Origin: Chitinophaga pinensis
GTDB lineage: Bacteria > Bacteroidota > Bacteroidia > UKL13-3
DNA: 64,000 nt
Reading direction: 5' to 3'
NCBI GenBank assembly: GCA_945860865.1
Contig: CAMARW010000006.1
Location: 1-64,000, forward strand
Positions 14,142 to 22,187 of this stretch are shown piece after piece (position 1 is the first letter of the stretch; every line of letters begins with the position of its first letter). Position numbers and translations under genes: made by a program. The notes beneath the pieces are model-generated. The model was given only the letters and a program-made list of their open reading frames with translations. It was not told where the DNA came from and made no database searches.

Positions 14142-14630
14142 TCAAAAATCTTTTTGGTGATTTCTAACCGGACGAAAGCCGTATATTGAATTAATTTCCT
14201 CGTTTGTTTGTAAAAACTCAATATCACCATTCATAATATCTAGTCTATATACAATCTTTAGATTTTCTTCTGGATCATATCCTGCACCCAAATAATATTT
14301 AGTTTTAAAATCGCCCAAGCTATCACTATGGTTATAAATTAAATGCAACTCTTCAGAGGTGGGTAGCCGCCAATCACCCTTTAATTTTAAGCAAGTGTCT
14401 TCGGCACCTGCATAACTGAAAATACCCAAATCTACTTTCATTATGTCAATATTATCGATGGTATAAAATTGAACTTCTTTGCGGGTGTCTTTCATAACTG
14501 AGGAGGTGTTATTGTTTAAAACCACGCTGGTATCTTTTGAAATATTATTCTGAACATTCTGATTTTGTTCTTGATTATTACAGGAAAACAAAATGAATAA
14601 TGGTAGCAGAAACACAAATAGTAATTTCAT
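14142..14630 (-). CDS. Lipoprotein with DUF1566/Lcl-type C-terminal domain
   Basis: This 162-aa protein has a lipoprotein signal (MKLLFVFLLPLFILFSC, Cys at 17) followed by an Asn/Gln-rich linker. The rest (about 60-158) has the AxxxCxxLxGDWRLPTxxEL signature of the DUF1566/Lcl C-terminal (FISUMP-like) domain and ends GFRPVRNH, the usual end of that domain. Such proteins are surface or periplasmic and of unknown role. It is the first chromosomal gene right of the mobile element, and its 3' end abuts the tRNA remnant, so the element sits directly behind it. Confidence 0.75.
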   Translation of the reverse strand: MKLLFVFLLPLFILFSCNNQEQNQNVQNNISKDTSVVLNNNTSSVMKDTRKEVQFYTIDNIDIMKVDLGIFSYAGAEDTCLKLKGDWRLPTSEELHLIYNHSDSLGDFKTKYYLGAGYDPEENLKIVYRLDIMNGDIEFLQTNEEINSIYGFRPVRNHQKDF

Positions 14631-14931
14631 AAAGTTTGATAATTTTTTTTAAAGTAAATTATTTTTGTTGGTAAATTCAATTAGCCCCAAAGTATTTTTT
14701 AGTTCAAGATTTTTTTCTGTTTGTTTTTACGATATAAATACTAAGAAATAATTTTTATGAAATTTGTAAACTATTCATTTGAAGAGCGATAAGTTTTGTT
14801 ATCAAACTTAGGGTGTAAGCACTTCTTTCAATGGTTGATAGCATGGTGCATGGTATCAATATTTATCAAAACATCATTTATTTAGTCAAACTTAATCACG
14901 ATTCTTTTTTTAAAATCTTAAAACAAAAAAC
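14631..14931. other. AT-rich intergenic region, nothing clear
   Basis: This 301-nt divergent spacer lies between the lipoprotein and the PID-CTERM-like gene. It is strongly AT-rich with T and A runs. I see no open frame with protein character, no clear TTTG/TAnnTTTG pair and no stable hairpin. Confidence 0.5.
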
Positions 14932-15165
14932 ATGAAAATTAGAATAAATCAACTGGTGTTTATCCTGTTTATAATTTTTGTTGTTCCTATATCAGCATTT
15001 GCACAACTAGGTTTTGATGATGATGTTGCTGATACGCCCATTAATGGCGGAACAATTTTATTAACTGTTGCCTCCATAGCTTTTGGAGTAAAAAAGGTGA
15101 TTAACAAATCTTATTTAGAGAAGGTATATCTGCTCGATACTGCACTTACTTCAGTAGTTCAATAA
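14932..15165 (+). CDS. Small exported protein with PID-CTERM-like sorting tail
   Basis: This 77-aa protein has a signal peptide (about 1-24, ending ISAFAQ), a short acidic linker FDDDVADTPINGG, and a hydrophobic segment ILLTVASIAFGVKKVINKS. Acidic D-rich linker, P-I-D/N, hydrophobic helix and basic end are the marks of the PID-CTERM putative sorting signal of Bacteroidota; almost nothing else is present. The usual C-terminus would be near KKVINKS. Here 15 more residues follow, and the gene runs 20 nt into the end of the convergent amylase gene, so the original stop codon may have been lost. A role cannot be given. Confidence 0.6.
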   Translation: MKIRINQLVFILFIIFVVPISAFAQLGFDDDVADTPINGGTILLTVASIAFGVKKVINKSYLEKVYLLDTALTSVVQ

Positions 15166-16999
15166 TGCTAATGCTTTTTGGGGCTAATTCTATTTCTGCC
15201 AGATTTTGAATAGGTTGATCTGAGGCATGGTTGTAGCCGTTTTTATAACCTTTTAGGCGTTCTTCCATCCGGTTGGTATCTAATTTTACTAGACTAGAGC
15301 CACTGTTTACGGCAATCATAAAGCACGTTTGGTCTGTATACCTAAAATAAACATAGGCGTTACCTTCTGGAGTAAATTGCATGAGCTTACCATTTTTAAA
15401 AGCAGCATTATTTTTGCGCAATTGTGCTAGTTTTTTAATGTAATTAAATGCCTCGTTTTCTTGAGCAGTTCTGCCAGTTGGCGTAAATTTATTTAAGGTA
15501 TCGTTTGGCCAAGCACCCGGAAAATCTTGCCTTATTTGTCCATCATTTTTTCTAGGAATGGGATTGGTTAATAAAATCTCTGTTCCATAATAAATACTTG
15601 GTACGCCTCTTAATGTCATTAATAAACCAATGCCCATTTTCCACTTGGCAAAATCTTCCTTTACCTCGGTAAAAAAGCGGTTTAAATCGTGGTTATCTAT
15701 AAAAGTTAAATTAAGGTTCGGATTTTCGTATAATCCATCCTGACAAAGCGTATAATATATTTTGGCCAAACCTTTATCCCATTCAGCCTGTTGGTTCAGG
15801 CCATCCATAATAGACCAAAAGAGGTGAAAATCTTTGGCACTTGTTAAATGACTTGATTTTGGCGACAGTTTATAGCCATTATTTTGGGTGAAATAGGCCA
15901 TATTTAGCACGCTAGACTGTTCCCAAATTTCGCCAGTGGAATAAAAATCTGGGTATTCTGTATGAATATATGCCATACATTTATCCATAAATTCGTAATC
16001 ATTATAGCTATAAGTATCTATTCTAAAAGCGTCGATTCCGGCATAATTAATCCACCATAAATAGCTTTGCATTAAATAAGTAGCTACCCAGGGGTTGCGT
16101 TGGTTTACGTCAGGCATTTGGTTGTCGAACCAACCATCCACCATGCGTTTTTTATCGTAATCGCTGGCATAAGGATCAAGGTGCGTGGTAGCACGGTAAT
16201 TGGTTCGGGTAAATGTTGGCCATTGGTTTACAAAAGAAGCATCTGGCATATCTAGCATCATCCAATGTTTAGAACCAATATGATTGGGTACTAAATCCAT
16301 CATCAATTTCATGCTACGTTTATGAAGTTCGCTGCCTAGTTTTTTATATAAATCGTTGCTACCTAAACGAGGGTCTGTGAGGTAATGATCTGTTAAGGCA
16401 TATCCATGGTAGCTGTAGGCTGGCTGGTTATTTATAAGGGTTGGGTTGAGCCAAAGGCATGATACACCCAAATCTTGCAAGTAATCTAATTTATTAATAA
16501 TGCCTTGTATATCTCCACCATGTCGCCCACCCACAGAATCTCTACTGCACCAAGGTTCGCGCATGGTTTTAATTGCATCATTTTTAGTATCCCCATTGCT
16601 GAACCTATCTGGGAAAGCCAAATAAACAAAGTCGGAAGGATCAATTTGATGGCTTTCTTTTTTAAGTGTTTCTAGTTTATAGGTAATGGTTTTAGTTTTA
16701 CCAGCAGCCTTAAAATTTAGCAAGAGTTGGTTGCCGTGGTAGTTTGCTAGGTTTAAGTATACCAATAAATAATTGGGGTTCTCTAATTTTTTTACCTGGG
16801 TTATTTTTACGCCGGGTGTGGTTAAACTCACTTCAAATTGTGCCGTATTGGTACCATAAATTAGCAGTTGTAGCTCACGTGTTTCAAGGTTGTGCCACCA
16901 GAATTGCGGGTCAATTCTTTTAATTTCTGGCTTTTGGGCCAAAGAAATTTGGCTAAAAAAAGACAAACAAATTAGCAGGAGATGAGCAGGCTTAACCAT
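15146..16999 (-). CDS. Secreted GH13 alpha-amylase/neopullulanase (SusA-like)
   Basis: This 617-aa glycoside hydrolase family 13 enzyme has a signal peptide (1-21) and an N-terminal beta domain of the cyclomaltodextrinase/neopullulanase type (about 25-115), then the TIM barrel. Catalytic residues are D328 (DAFRIDTYS), E357 (STGEIWE) and D438 (FIDNHDLNRF); region I is DLVPNHIG. A C-terminal beta domain ends the protein. It would cut alpha-1,4 (and perhaps alpha-1,6) links in maltodextrins in the periplasm, as SusA does. It is second in an operon after the GH31 gene (5 nt between them), downstream of the divergent Nudix-regulator promoter region. Confidence 0.92.
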   Translation of the reverse strand: MVKPAHLLLICLSFFSQISLAQKPEIKRIDPQFWWHNLETRELQLLIYGTNTAQFEVSLTTPGVKITQVKKLENPNYLLVYLNLANYHGNQLLLNFKAAGKTKTITYKLETLKKESHQIDPSDFVYLAFPDRFSNGDTKNDAIKTMREPWCSRDSVGGRHGGDIQGIINKLDYLQDLGVSCLWLNPTLINNQPAYSYHGYALTDHYLTDPRLGSNDLYKKLGSELHKRSMKLMMDLVPNHIGSKHWMMLDMPDASFVNQWPTFTRTNYRATTHLDPYASDYDKKRMVDGWFDNQMPDVNQRNPWVATYLMQSYLWWINYAGIDAFRIDTYSYNDYEFMDKCMAYIHTEYPDFYSTGEIWEQSSVLNMAYFTQNNGYKLSPKSSHLTSAKDFHLFWSIMDGLNQQAEWDKGLAKIYYTLCQDGLYENPNLNLTFIDNHDLNRFFTEVKEDFAKWKMGIGLLMTLRGVPSIYYGTEILLTNPIPRKNDGQIRQDFPGAWPNDTLNKFTPTGRTAQENEAFNYIKKLAQLRKNNAAFKNGKLMQFTPEGNAYVYFRYTDQTCFMIAVNSGSSLVKLDTNRMEERLKGYKNGYNHASDQPIQNLAEIELAPKSISIIELLK

Positions 17000-17004
17000 G
17001 GCTA

Positions 17005-19455
17005 TTACCAGCTAATATTAAATTTTGAAGGATTGTTTTTGATACAAACTGTTTTTACAGTAGATTTTTTACCATCTATGCTTTTGCCAATTGGATCAAA
17101 CTGAGAAACACCAGGAATTAACTCAATGGTTTCTTGTTTTAGCGCAAGCTCTTTGTTTTCAGATTTAACAGCCTGTTGTGCATCAAAACCATGTAGAATT
17201 AATTTAATATTTTTAAACTTAGAAGCTAAGCTGCCTTCCACATTTGTGAACGCCAATTGTTTATTGGTAGCATCAAATGAAATTTGTCTTTTAAAATATT
17301 TTCCTGATTCATGGGCATAGCCATCGCCAGCATCTTCGTAATAGGTAAACGCATTGTTTGAGTTACCCATATAAACATGCAAATATAAAGTATCATGTGG
17401 CATTTCTTTGGCACTTTGAACCACAGATTGCATGGGGATAATGGCACCACCTTTTACGTATAAAGGAAGTGTTTCCAAAGGTGTTTCAACATACAATTCT
17501 TGGTTGCCAGCATATTTACGTTCTGTATTTAAATCATACCAATCACCGGCAGGTAGGTATACCTTATTAATTTCTTTATTGCTTACAACTGGAGCCACCA
17601 TAATAGATTGGCCAAATAAATATTGATTTTGGTATTTCCAATCATAAATCATTGGGTCGTAAGTATAATTGATGGCTAAACTTCTGGCAACTGGCATACC
17701 ATTTTGGGTAGCCTCATAAAAGCTAGCATATAAGTATGGCATGAGCTTATATCTAAAAGAAATATAATTACGTACAATTTCTTCTACTTTTTCTCCGTAG
17801 CTCCAAGGCTCACTGTCTTTGGCATCAATCATTTTATGACTTCTAAAGAATGGGCAAAAAGCGCCAATTTGCATCCATCTGCTAAATAGTTCTTTGCTAG
17901 CCTCGCCTGCAAATCCGCCTACATCGTAACCTGCATTGGCAACACCGCTTAAGCCAAGGCTGTTTACTAGTCGCACGCCCGCCATCATATGATCATCTTC
18001 TGGGCGGTTATCACCGGTCCAAATAGCCGAATAGCGCTGTATACCGCTATAAGCCGCACGTGTTAGGATAAAAGGTCTTTTGCCCGCCAATAATTTTTTG
18101 GATCCTTCAAAAGTGCTTCTAGCCATTTGCATACCATATACATTGTGCCATTCTCTGTGCGATGTTTTTTTACCATCAAAATCGGCTTCAACTAGATCTG
18201 GGAAACGTTGGCCCCAGGTGGCAGGTTCATTCATATCATTCCAAAAACCATCTATTCCATCATTGATATATCCTTTAAAAGAATTTCCCCACCAATCTCT
18301 GGTTTTAGGGTTGGTAAAATCGGGGAAATAACACCAACCTGGCCAAACTTGGCCGGTATAATTGGTTCCATCCGGATATTTTAGAAATAAATCCTTGGTT
18401 AATCCCTCTTCAAAGGCTTTGTATGTTTTTTCAACTTTTATTCCAGGGTCTACAATTACTACATTCTTGAATCCCATACCCTCTAGTTCGTCGAGCATTT
18501 TTTTAGGTTGCGGGAACCTATTATTATCCCAAGTAAATATTTTATAATTATCCATGTAATGAATATCAAAATAGATTACATCTGCAGGAATTTTCTTTTC
18601 TCTAAACGTTTTGGCCAATGAGATTACCTCTTTGTCTGGGTAATAACTGTATCTACATTGCTGAAAGCCAATACTCCAGAGCGAAGGCATTTCCATTTTG
18701 CCCGTTAAGTCTGTGTATGATTTAATAATGCCTTCTACCGAAGAGTTGGCAATGAGGTAATAATTCATTTCACCTAATTCTGCAGTAAAGCTAGAAAACC
18801 TATTGTTTGAAGCGCCAAAATTAAAATGTGATTTGTGTGTATTATCTAAGAAGATACCGTACACTTTATTGTGATGGATACCTATAAAAAATGGGATGGT
18901 TGCATATAAAGGATCTCCATTACTTGGGTAGGCAAAAAAGTCTGTATTCCAATTAGTATAAGCTTCACCTCGCCTGTTAAGGTTGCCTGTTTTTTCGCCT
19001 AAACCAATGAATCTTTCATCTTCTTGCATTTTTTTATAGGTAGTAACCTCTTCACCAATCCAAGCGGTACCAAAGTCCTTCTCATCCTCATTTAAAATAT
19101 TTCCTGCTTTATCTTTTAGGGTAAATCTTAAGGGATTTTTATTAATCTCTAATGTACAAGAATCTGTTTGAATAAATAACTTGCTCTCTTCTTTTTGCAA
19201 TTTAAAATTTCCTTTATTAGGATTTGCTATTACGGCATAGCTGAAGGTATTAAAGTCTTTTTCTTTGCTAGCTTGAATACGAATTACAGTAGGAGAGTAT
19301 ACCTGAACCTTTACATTTCCATGCGCAGTATTGAGAATAATTCCTTCCTCTATTTCTGTAATAGAAGTAACAGTAGATAAACTTTTGTTTAAGGATTGCC
19401 CTTGCATAGCAAGAGAAAGAAACGTAAAAACAGATAAAAATGTAAATTTTTTCAT
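17005..19455 (-). CDS. GH31 alpha-glucosidase, exported
   Basis: This 816-aa glycoside hydrolase family 31 enzyme has a signal peptide (1-20, ending MQGQ). A beta-sandwich N-domain (to about 250) precedes the barrel. The nucleophile is D407 in GFWNDMNEP, and the acid/base is D482 in WTGDNRPED. C-terminal beta domains and a DUF5110-like region follow. It releases glucose from the non-reducing end of maltooligosaccharides, complementing the GH13 enzyme encoded just downstream. In the Bacteroides sus locus this role belongs to a GH97 enzyme. Its own promoter (19479-19511) lies below a dyad shared with the regulator gene on the other strand. Confidence 0.93.
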   Translation of the reverse strand: MKKFTFLSVFTFLSLAMQGQSLNKSLSTVTSITEIEEGIILNTAHGNVKVQVYSPTVIRIQASKEKDFNTFSYAVIANPNKGNFKLQKEESKLFIQTDSCTLEINKNPLRFTLKDKAGNILNEDEKDFGTAWIGEEVTTYKKMQEDERFIGLGEKTGNLNRRGEAYTNWNTDFFAYPSNGDPLYATIPFFIGIHHNKVYGIFLDNTHKSHFNFGASNNRFSSFTAELGEMNYYLIANSSVEGIIKSYTDLTGKMEMPSLWSIGFQQCRYSYYPDKEVISLAKTFREKKIPADVIYFDIHYMDNYKIFTWDNNRFPQPKKMLDELEGMGFKNVVIVDPGIKVEKTYKAFEEGLTKDLFLKYPDGTNYTGQVWPGWCYFPDFTNPKTRDWWGNSFKGYINDGIDGFWNDMNEPATWGQRFPDLVEADFDGKKTSHREWHNVYGMQMARSTFEGSKKLLAGKRPFILTRAAYSGIQRYSAIWTGDNRPEDDHMMAGVRLVNSLGLSGVANAGYDVGGFAGEASKELFSRWMQIGAFCPFFRSHKMIDAKDSEPWSYGEKVEEIVRNYISFRYKLMPYLYASFYEATQNGMPVARSLAINYTYDPMIYDWKYQNQYLFGQSIMVAPVVSNKEINKVYLPAGDWYDLNTERKYAGNQELYVETPLETLPLYVKGGAIIPMQSVVQSAKEMPHDTLYLHVYMGNSNNAFTYYEDAGDGYAHESGKYFKRQISFDATNKQLAFTNVEGSLASKFKNIKLILHGFDAQQAVKSENKELALKQETIELIPGVSQFDPIGKSIDGKKSTVKTVCIKNNPSKFNISW

Positions 19456-19478
19456 GGTATTAAAATATGAAATTTCTG

Positions 19479-19511
19479 TAAATATATATGGTTTAGGGTT
19501 TGATTTCCAAA
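19479..19511 (-). promoter_or_regulatory. Promoter of the GH31-GH13 operon
   Basis: On the minus strand, TTTG (19508-19511) and TATATTTA (19479-19486) are separated by 21 nt, one base off the TAnnTTTG consensus. The dyad at 19527-19547 starts 15 nt upstream of the -33 box, a position suited to activation. Confidence 0.6.
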
Positions 19512-19526
19512 TAAAAAAACGATATA

Positions 19527-19547
19527 AAAGTGTTTGGAGTACACTTT
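19527..19547. promoter_or_regulatory. Operator dyad AAAGTGT-N7-ACACTTT
   Basis: This is a perfect inverted repeat with 7-bp arms and a 7-bp spacer, midway between the divergent GH31 and Nudix-regulator genes. The same dyad (one end base different) is at 22131-22151 in the next divergent intergenic region of the locus. It lies 8 nt upstream of the -33 box of the regulator and 15 nt upstream of that of GH31. It is the probable binding site of the NrtR-like protein; this is inferred. Confidence 0.75.
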
Positions 19548-19555
19548 ATGTATTT

Positions 19556-19586
19556 TTTGACAAACTCACAGAAAATTATATATTTG
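19556..19586 (+). promoter_or_regulatory. Promoter of the Nudix-like regulator gene
   Basis: TTTG (19556-19559), a 19-nt spacer and TATATTTG (19579-19586) match the Bacteroidota consensus exactly. The ATG is 14 nt after the -7 box, so the leader is very short. This supports the start at 19601. Confidence 0.8.
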
Positions 19587-19600
19587 AAGTGGGCATAATC

Positions 19601-20308
19601 ATGAAAAAAAATACTTTCAGAAATCATATATCAGTAGACTGTGTAATATTTGGATACGACGAGCAGTTTAATAAATTGGAAGTACTTTTAATTGAGCAGA
19701 AGAAGCCAAATTTAATAGGCAACAAATCTTTCTTAGCGCAATTTGCTTTACCTGGAGATTTAGTTAATGATGAAGAGGATTTGAATGATGCTGCTAAACG
19801 TGTACTAGACGAGCTAACAAATGTTTCTGGGCTTAACCTTCGTCAGTCTGGTTGTTTTGGCGATCCAATGCGTGTTAAACAAGCCAAAGATAAAGAGTGG
19901 TTGCATTTGTACCGTCAGGATCCAGATGCCAGGGTAATTACAGTAACCTATTATACTTTGGTAAGAAAAGAAATGATTAGGCCAGTGCCAGGTTCATTTG
20001 CTCAAAATGTGGTTTGGAAAAATGCTAAACGAGTTCCTTCTTTGGCTTTTGATCATAATTTAATTGTGAAGCAAGCCTATACAAATTTGAGGCGTGATTT
20101 TGAAGAAGAAATGTTTGCCAAAGCATTGCTGCCACAAAAGTTTACCCTCAAGAATTTGCAAAATTTATACGAAGTTATTTTCAATACCATTTTAGATAAA
20201 AGAAATTTTATTAAACGGATTAAGAAGGAAGATAACTTAACTGAGTTAAGCGAAAAACAAAAAGGAACGATGTTTAAACCCTCTAAACTATATACTTTTA
20301 AAGCCTAA
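19601..20308 (+). CDS. NrtR-family transcription regulator (Nudix-like domain plus winged helix)
   Basis: This 235-aa protein is read from the ATG at 19601; the frame stays open upstream, but a perfect promoter lies in that stretch. Residues 8-140 are a Nudix-like domain (HISVDCVIFGYDE ... FALPGDLVNDEEDLNDAAKR). The Nudix box is degenerate: RVLDEL stands where REUxEE is needed, so it should bind a ligand without hydrolysing it. The C-terminal part (about 150-235) fits the NrtR winged helix. In Bacteroides a relative, AraR, controls arabinose genes. Here the neighbours point to sensing maltose or starch breakdown products and controlling the locus through the AAAGTGT dyads. Confidence 0.85.
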   Translation: MKKNTFRNHISVDCVIFGYDEQFNKLEVLLIEQKKPNLIGNKSFLAQFALPGDLVNDEEDLNDAAKRVLDELTNVSGLNLRQSGCFGDPMRVKQAKDKEWLHLYRQDPDARVITVTYYTLVRKEMIRPVPGSFAQNVVWKNAKRVPSLAFDHNLIVKQAYTNLRRDFEEEMFAKALLPQKFTLKNLQNLYEVIFNTILDKRNFIKRIKKEDNLTELSEKQKGTMFKPSKLYTFKA

Positions 20309-20325
20309 TTTTTCTAAAGAAAATA

Positions 20326-20362
20326 GCATAAAAAAAGCCCGATTAACGGGCTTTTTTTATGC
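20326..20362. terminator. Bidirectional terminator
   Basis: GCATAAAAAAAGCCCG (20326-20341) pairs perfectly with CGGGCTTTTTTTATGC (20347-20362) around a 5-nt loop. It lies between convergent genes, and T/A runs on both strands let it end both transcripts. Confidence 0.9.
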
Positions 20363-20376
20363 TTGTAAGCAATTAA

Positions 20377-22074
20377 TTATTGAACAATCAATTTCAAAGT
20401 TTTAGCTTCTCCACGGTTGTTTGTAATTTTAACAAAATGAATACCATTTGATAATTCTTTACTGTTAATTACTAAACTATTATCTTCAATTTGGCTGAAA
20501 GTTGCAAGGGTTTTACCCGCAACATCCATAATAATTACATCGTGAGATTTTGCAAAATCATTGAATTCAATGTTTACAATGCTATTGCTTGGGTTAGGAT
20601 ATAATTTTACGTTGCCTATTAAATTGTTTCTATCTACTAAACCAGTAGTAGTAGTATCTGCAAGGGTGCAAGTGTTAAACACGTATGCAAGTTTAACAGG
20701 GTTTGCAGTTGTACGTGTGTGAATACGGTTAAATCCACCAACACCATTTGAAACTACACAAGCACGTTGAGTAGTATCACTGAAACTTTCTTCAGAAGCA
20801 TTAACGGATGAATCTCCGTTTACAAATTTGTAAGCAAATGAACCAGGGCAAATATTTACTGTTGTTGCATAAAAACCTGGTTTACCAGCAACCGGACTTA
20901 AACGGATTGCTCCATTTTGCCAGTTTGGTGTAGTAAAGTTACCCATTACGTATACTCTACCTTGTCCATCAGGAGTTTCGTTGCTAAGGTCTACCATAAA
21001 AGTGATATCAGAAGGAGCTGGCTTAGGAATACAGCCACCTGGGGTGCTAGAGTTAAAACAAGTAAGTCCTAAAGTTTCATTTTTACTTAAAATCCATTTG
21101 CGATTGGCAATACCTTCCCAATTGGTATTTCCATTTTTGTGGAAACGGAATTTAAATTCAAATTCACCAGAATCCATGGTTAGGGTTACATCATAAATGC
21201 TGGTATTTCCAATTTTGTTTAATTTAACACCACTTCCCCAATTGGTAATTTCTGTTCTTCCACCTGCAACAGAAACTGAATCAAATCCACCATCACAGTC
21301 GTTGTTTAACATATCTATCACAAAAGTTGCAGTGAAAGTAGGAATTGGAGCAGTAGGACAAGGAGTACAAGAAGCAAAACATACTTTAGAAGCGCCAGTT
21401 GCATTAACGATAATCTCACGATTTTTATCGTTACCTACACCGCAAGCACTTGGTACACTTTCTGCGCCACCCCAAGAATTACCATTGATAAACTTGTATT
21501 GGTATGAACCTGAATCTAAGTAGGCAATCCACTCATATACTTTGTTATTGTTGAATAAATTTGCCATGCTAGTTGAAGCAGGATTCCAGCCTTGTAGGCT
21601 ACCTGCAATGTGAACGCCATCTGAACCCACAGTTTGTAATTGCATGTCTACCGCAAAACGAACAGCAAATTTACCAGCTGGAGCCGAACCACCAAATAAG
21701 ATAGCAGGGATAACAGATGTGTCATTGGCAATAGAATCAACATAGAACCAACGGTTGTCGTTTTGGCCGCCATTTGTTTGGTAACCTACTTGGTTTATGG
21801 CAGGTACACCTTCGCTTTTATCCCAAATTTTTCCATTAATAAATTTGAAATTAATAGGTTGGTTTGCGGGTGCATCTATGAAAGTAGAATAGATGTTTCC
21901 AGACTCTAAAGTTAATTGGGTTGAACCCGGATTCCAGCCTTGAAAGTTACCAGCAACGTGAACACCACTTGTATCCACTGTTTTGCCCGTCATGTCAACG
22001 GAAATCTTAACTTTTTTGGCATAAACTCCCGAAATCATTACGAGAGCAGCACTAAGTAGTAAAATTTTTTTCAT
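20377..22074 (-). CDS. Secreted starch-binding protein with four CBM-like modules and T9SS tail
   Basis: This 565-aa protein has a signal peptide (1-19) and four similar beta-sandwich modules (about 20-115, 135-235, 250-345, 355-455). Each opens with a VDM-type strand and has a VxVAGxxxxW / NFQGWN or SLQGWNP motif and a YKFINGxxW motif, as in CBM20/CBM48-type starch-binding domains. The C-terminal 75 residues are a T9SS type A sorting domain (KLYPNPSNSIVNIEF ... GIHFVKIT). No catalytic domain is present, so it should bind starch at the cell surface, standing in for SusE/SusF. It is divergent from the amylase-susCD operon and shares its operator region. Confidence 0.85.
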   Translation of the reverse strand: MKKILLLSAALVMISGVYAKKVKISVDMTGKTVDTSGVHVAGNFQGWNPGSTQLTLESGNIYSTFIDAPANQPINFKFINGKIWDKSEGVPAINQVGYQTNGGQNDNRWFYVDSIANDTSVIPAILFGGSAPAGKFAVRFAVDMQLQTVGSDGVHIAGSLQGWNPASTSMANLFNNNKVYEWIAYLDSGSYQYKFINGNSWGGAESVPSACGVGNDKNREIIVNATGASKVCFASCTPCPTAPIPTFTATFVIDMLNNDCDGGFDSVSVAGGRTEITNWGSGVKLNKIGNTSIYDVTLTMDSGEFEFKFRFHKNGNTNWEGIANRKWILSKNETLGLTCFNSSTPGGCIPKPAPSDITFMVDLSNETPDGQGRVYVMGNFTTPNWQNGAIRLSPVAGKPGFYATTVNICPGSFAYKFVNGDSSVNASEESFSDTTQRACVVSNGVGGFNRIHTRTTANPVKLAYVFNTCTLADTTTTGLVDRNNLIGNVKLYPNPSNSIVNIEFNDFAKSHDVIIMDVAGKTLATFSQIEDNSLVINSKELSNGIHFVKITNNRGEAKTLKLIVQ

Positions 22075-22097
22075 GTGTAATTGTAAAATTTGTTGAA

Positions 22098-22127
22098 CGA
22101 AAATAAATAAATTGTTAATAAAACAAA
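22098..22127 (-). promoter_or_regulatory. Promoter of the starch-binding protein gene
   Basis: On the minus strand, TTTG (22124-22127) and TATTTTCG (22098-22105) lie 18 nt apart; seven of eight bases match TAnnTTTG. The AAAGTGT dyad starts 3 nt upstream of the -33 box. I could not find an equally good promoter for the plus-strand amylase gene. Confidence 0.55.
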
Positions 22128-22130
22128 AAA

Positions 22131-22151
22131 AAAGTGTCGGAAATACACTTA
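22131..22151. promoter_or_regulatory. Operator dyad AAAGTGT-N7-ACACTTA
   Basis: This is the second copy of the dyad at 19527-19547: identical arms apart from the last base and the same 7-nt spacer length with a different spacer (CGGAAAT here, TTGGAGT there). It lies between the divergent starch-binding protein and amylase genes. Same arms plus different spacer is what a dimeric regulator's site should look like. Confidence 0.75.
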
Positions 22152-22187
22152 TTTTTTTTTTATTCGCATGAGCATCCGAAAAAAAGC

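Noticed and set aside
19331-19600. Upstream extension of the Nudix regulator frame by 90 codons
   Set aside because: It would overlap the divergent GH31 gene and contain the operator and a perfect promoter. The protein family starts at the ATG at 19601.
22134-22187. GTG start for the secreted amylase
   Set aside because: It lies in the operator dyad and gives a poor N-terminus. The ATG at 22188 starts a normal signal peptide.
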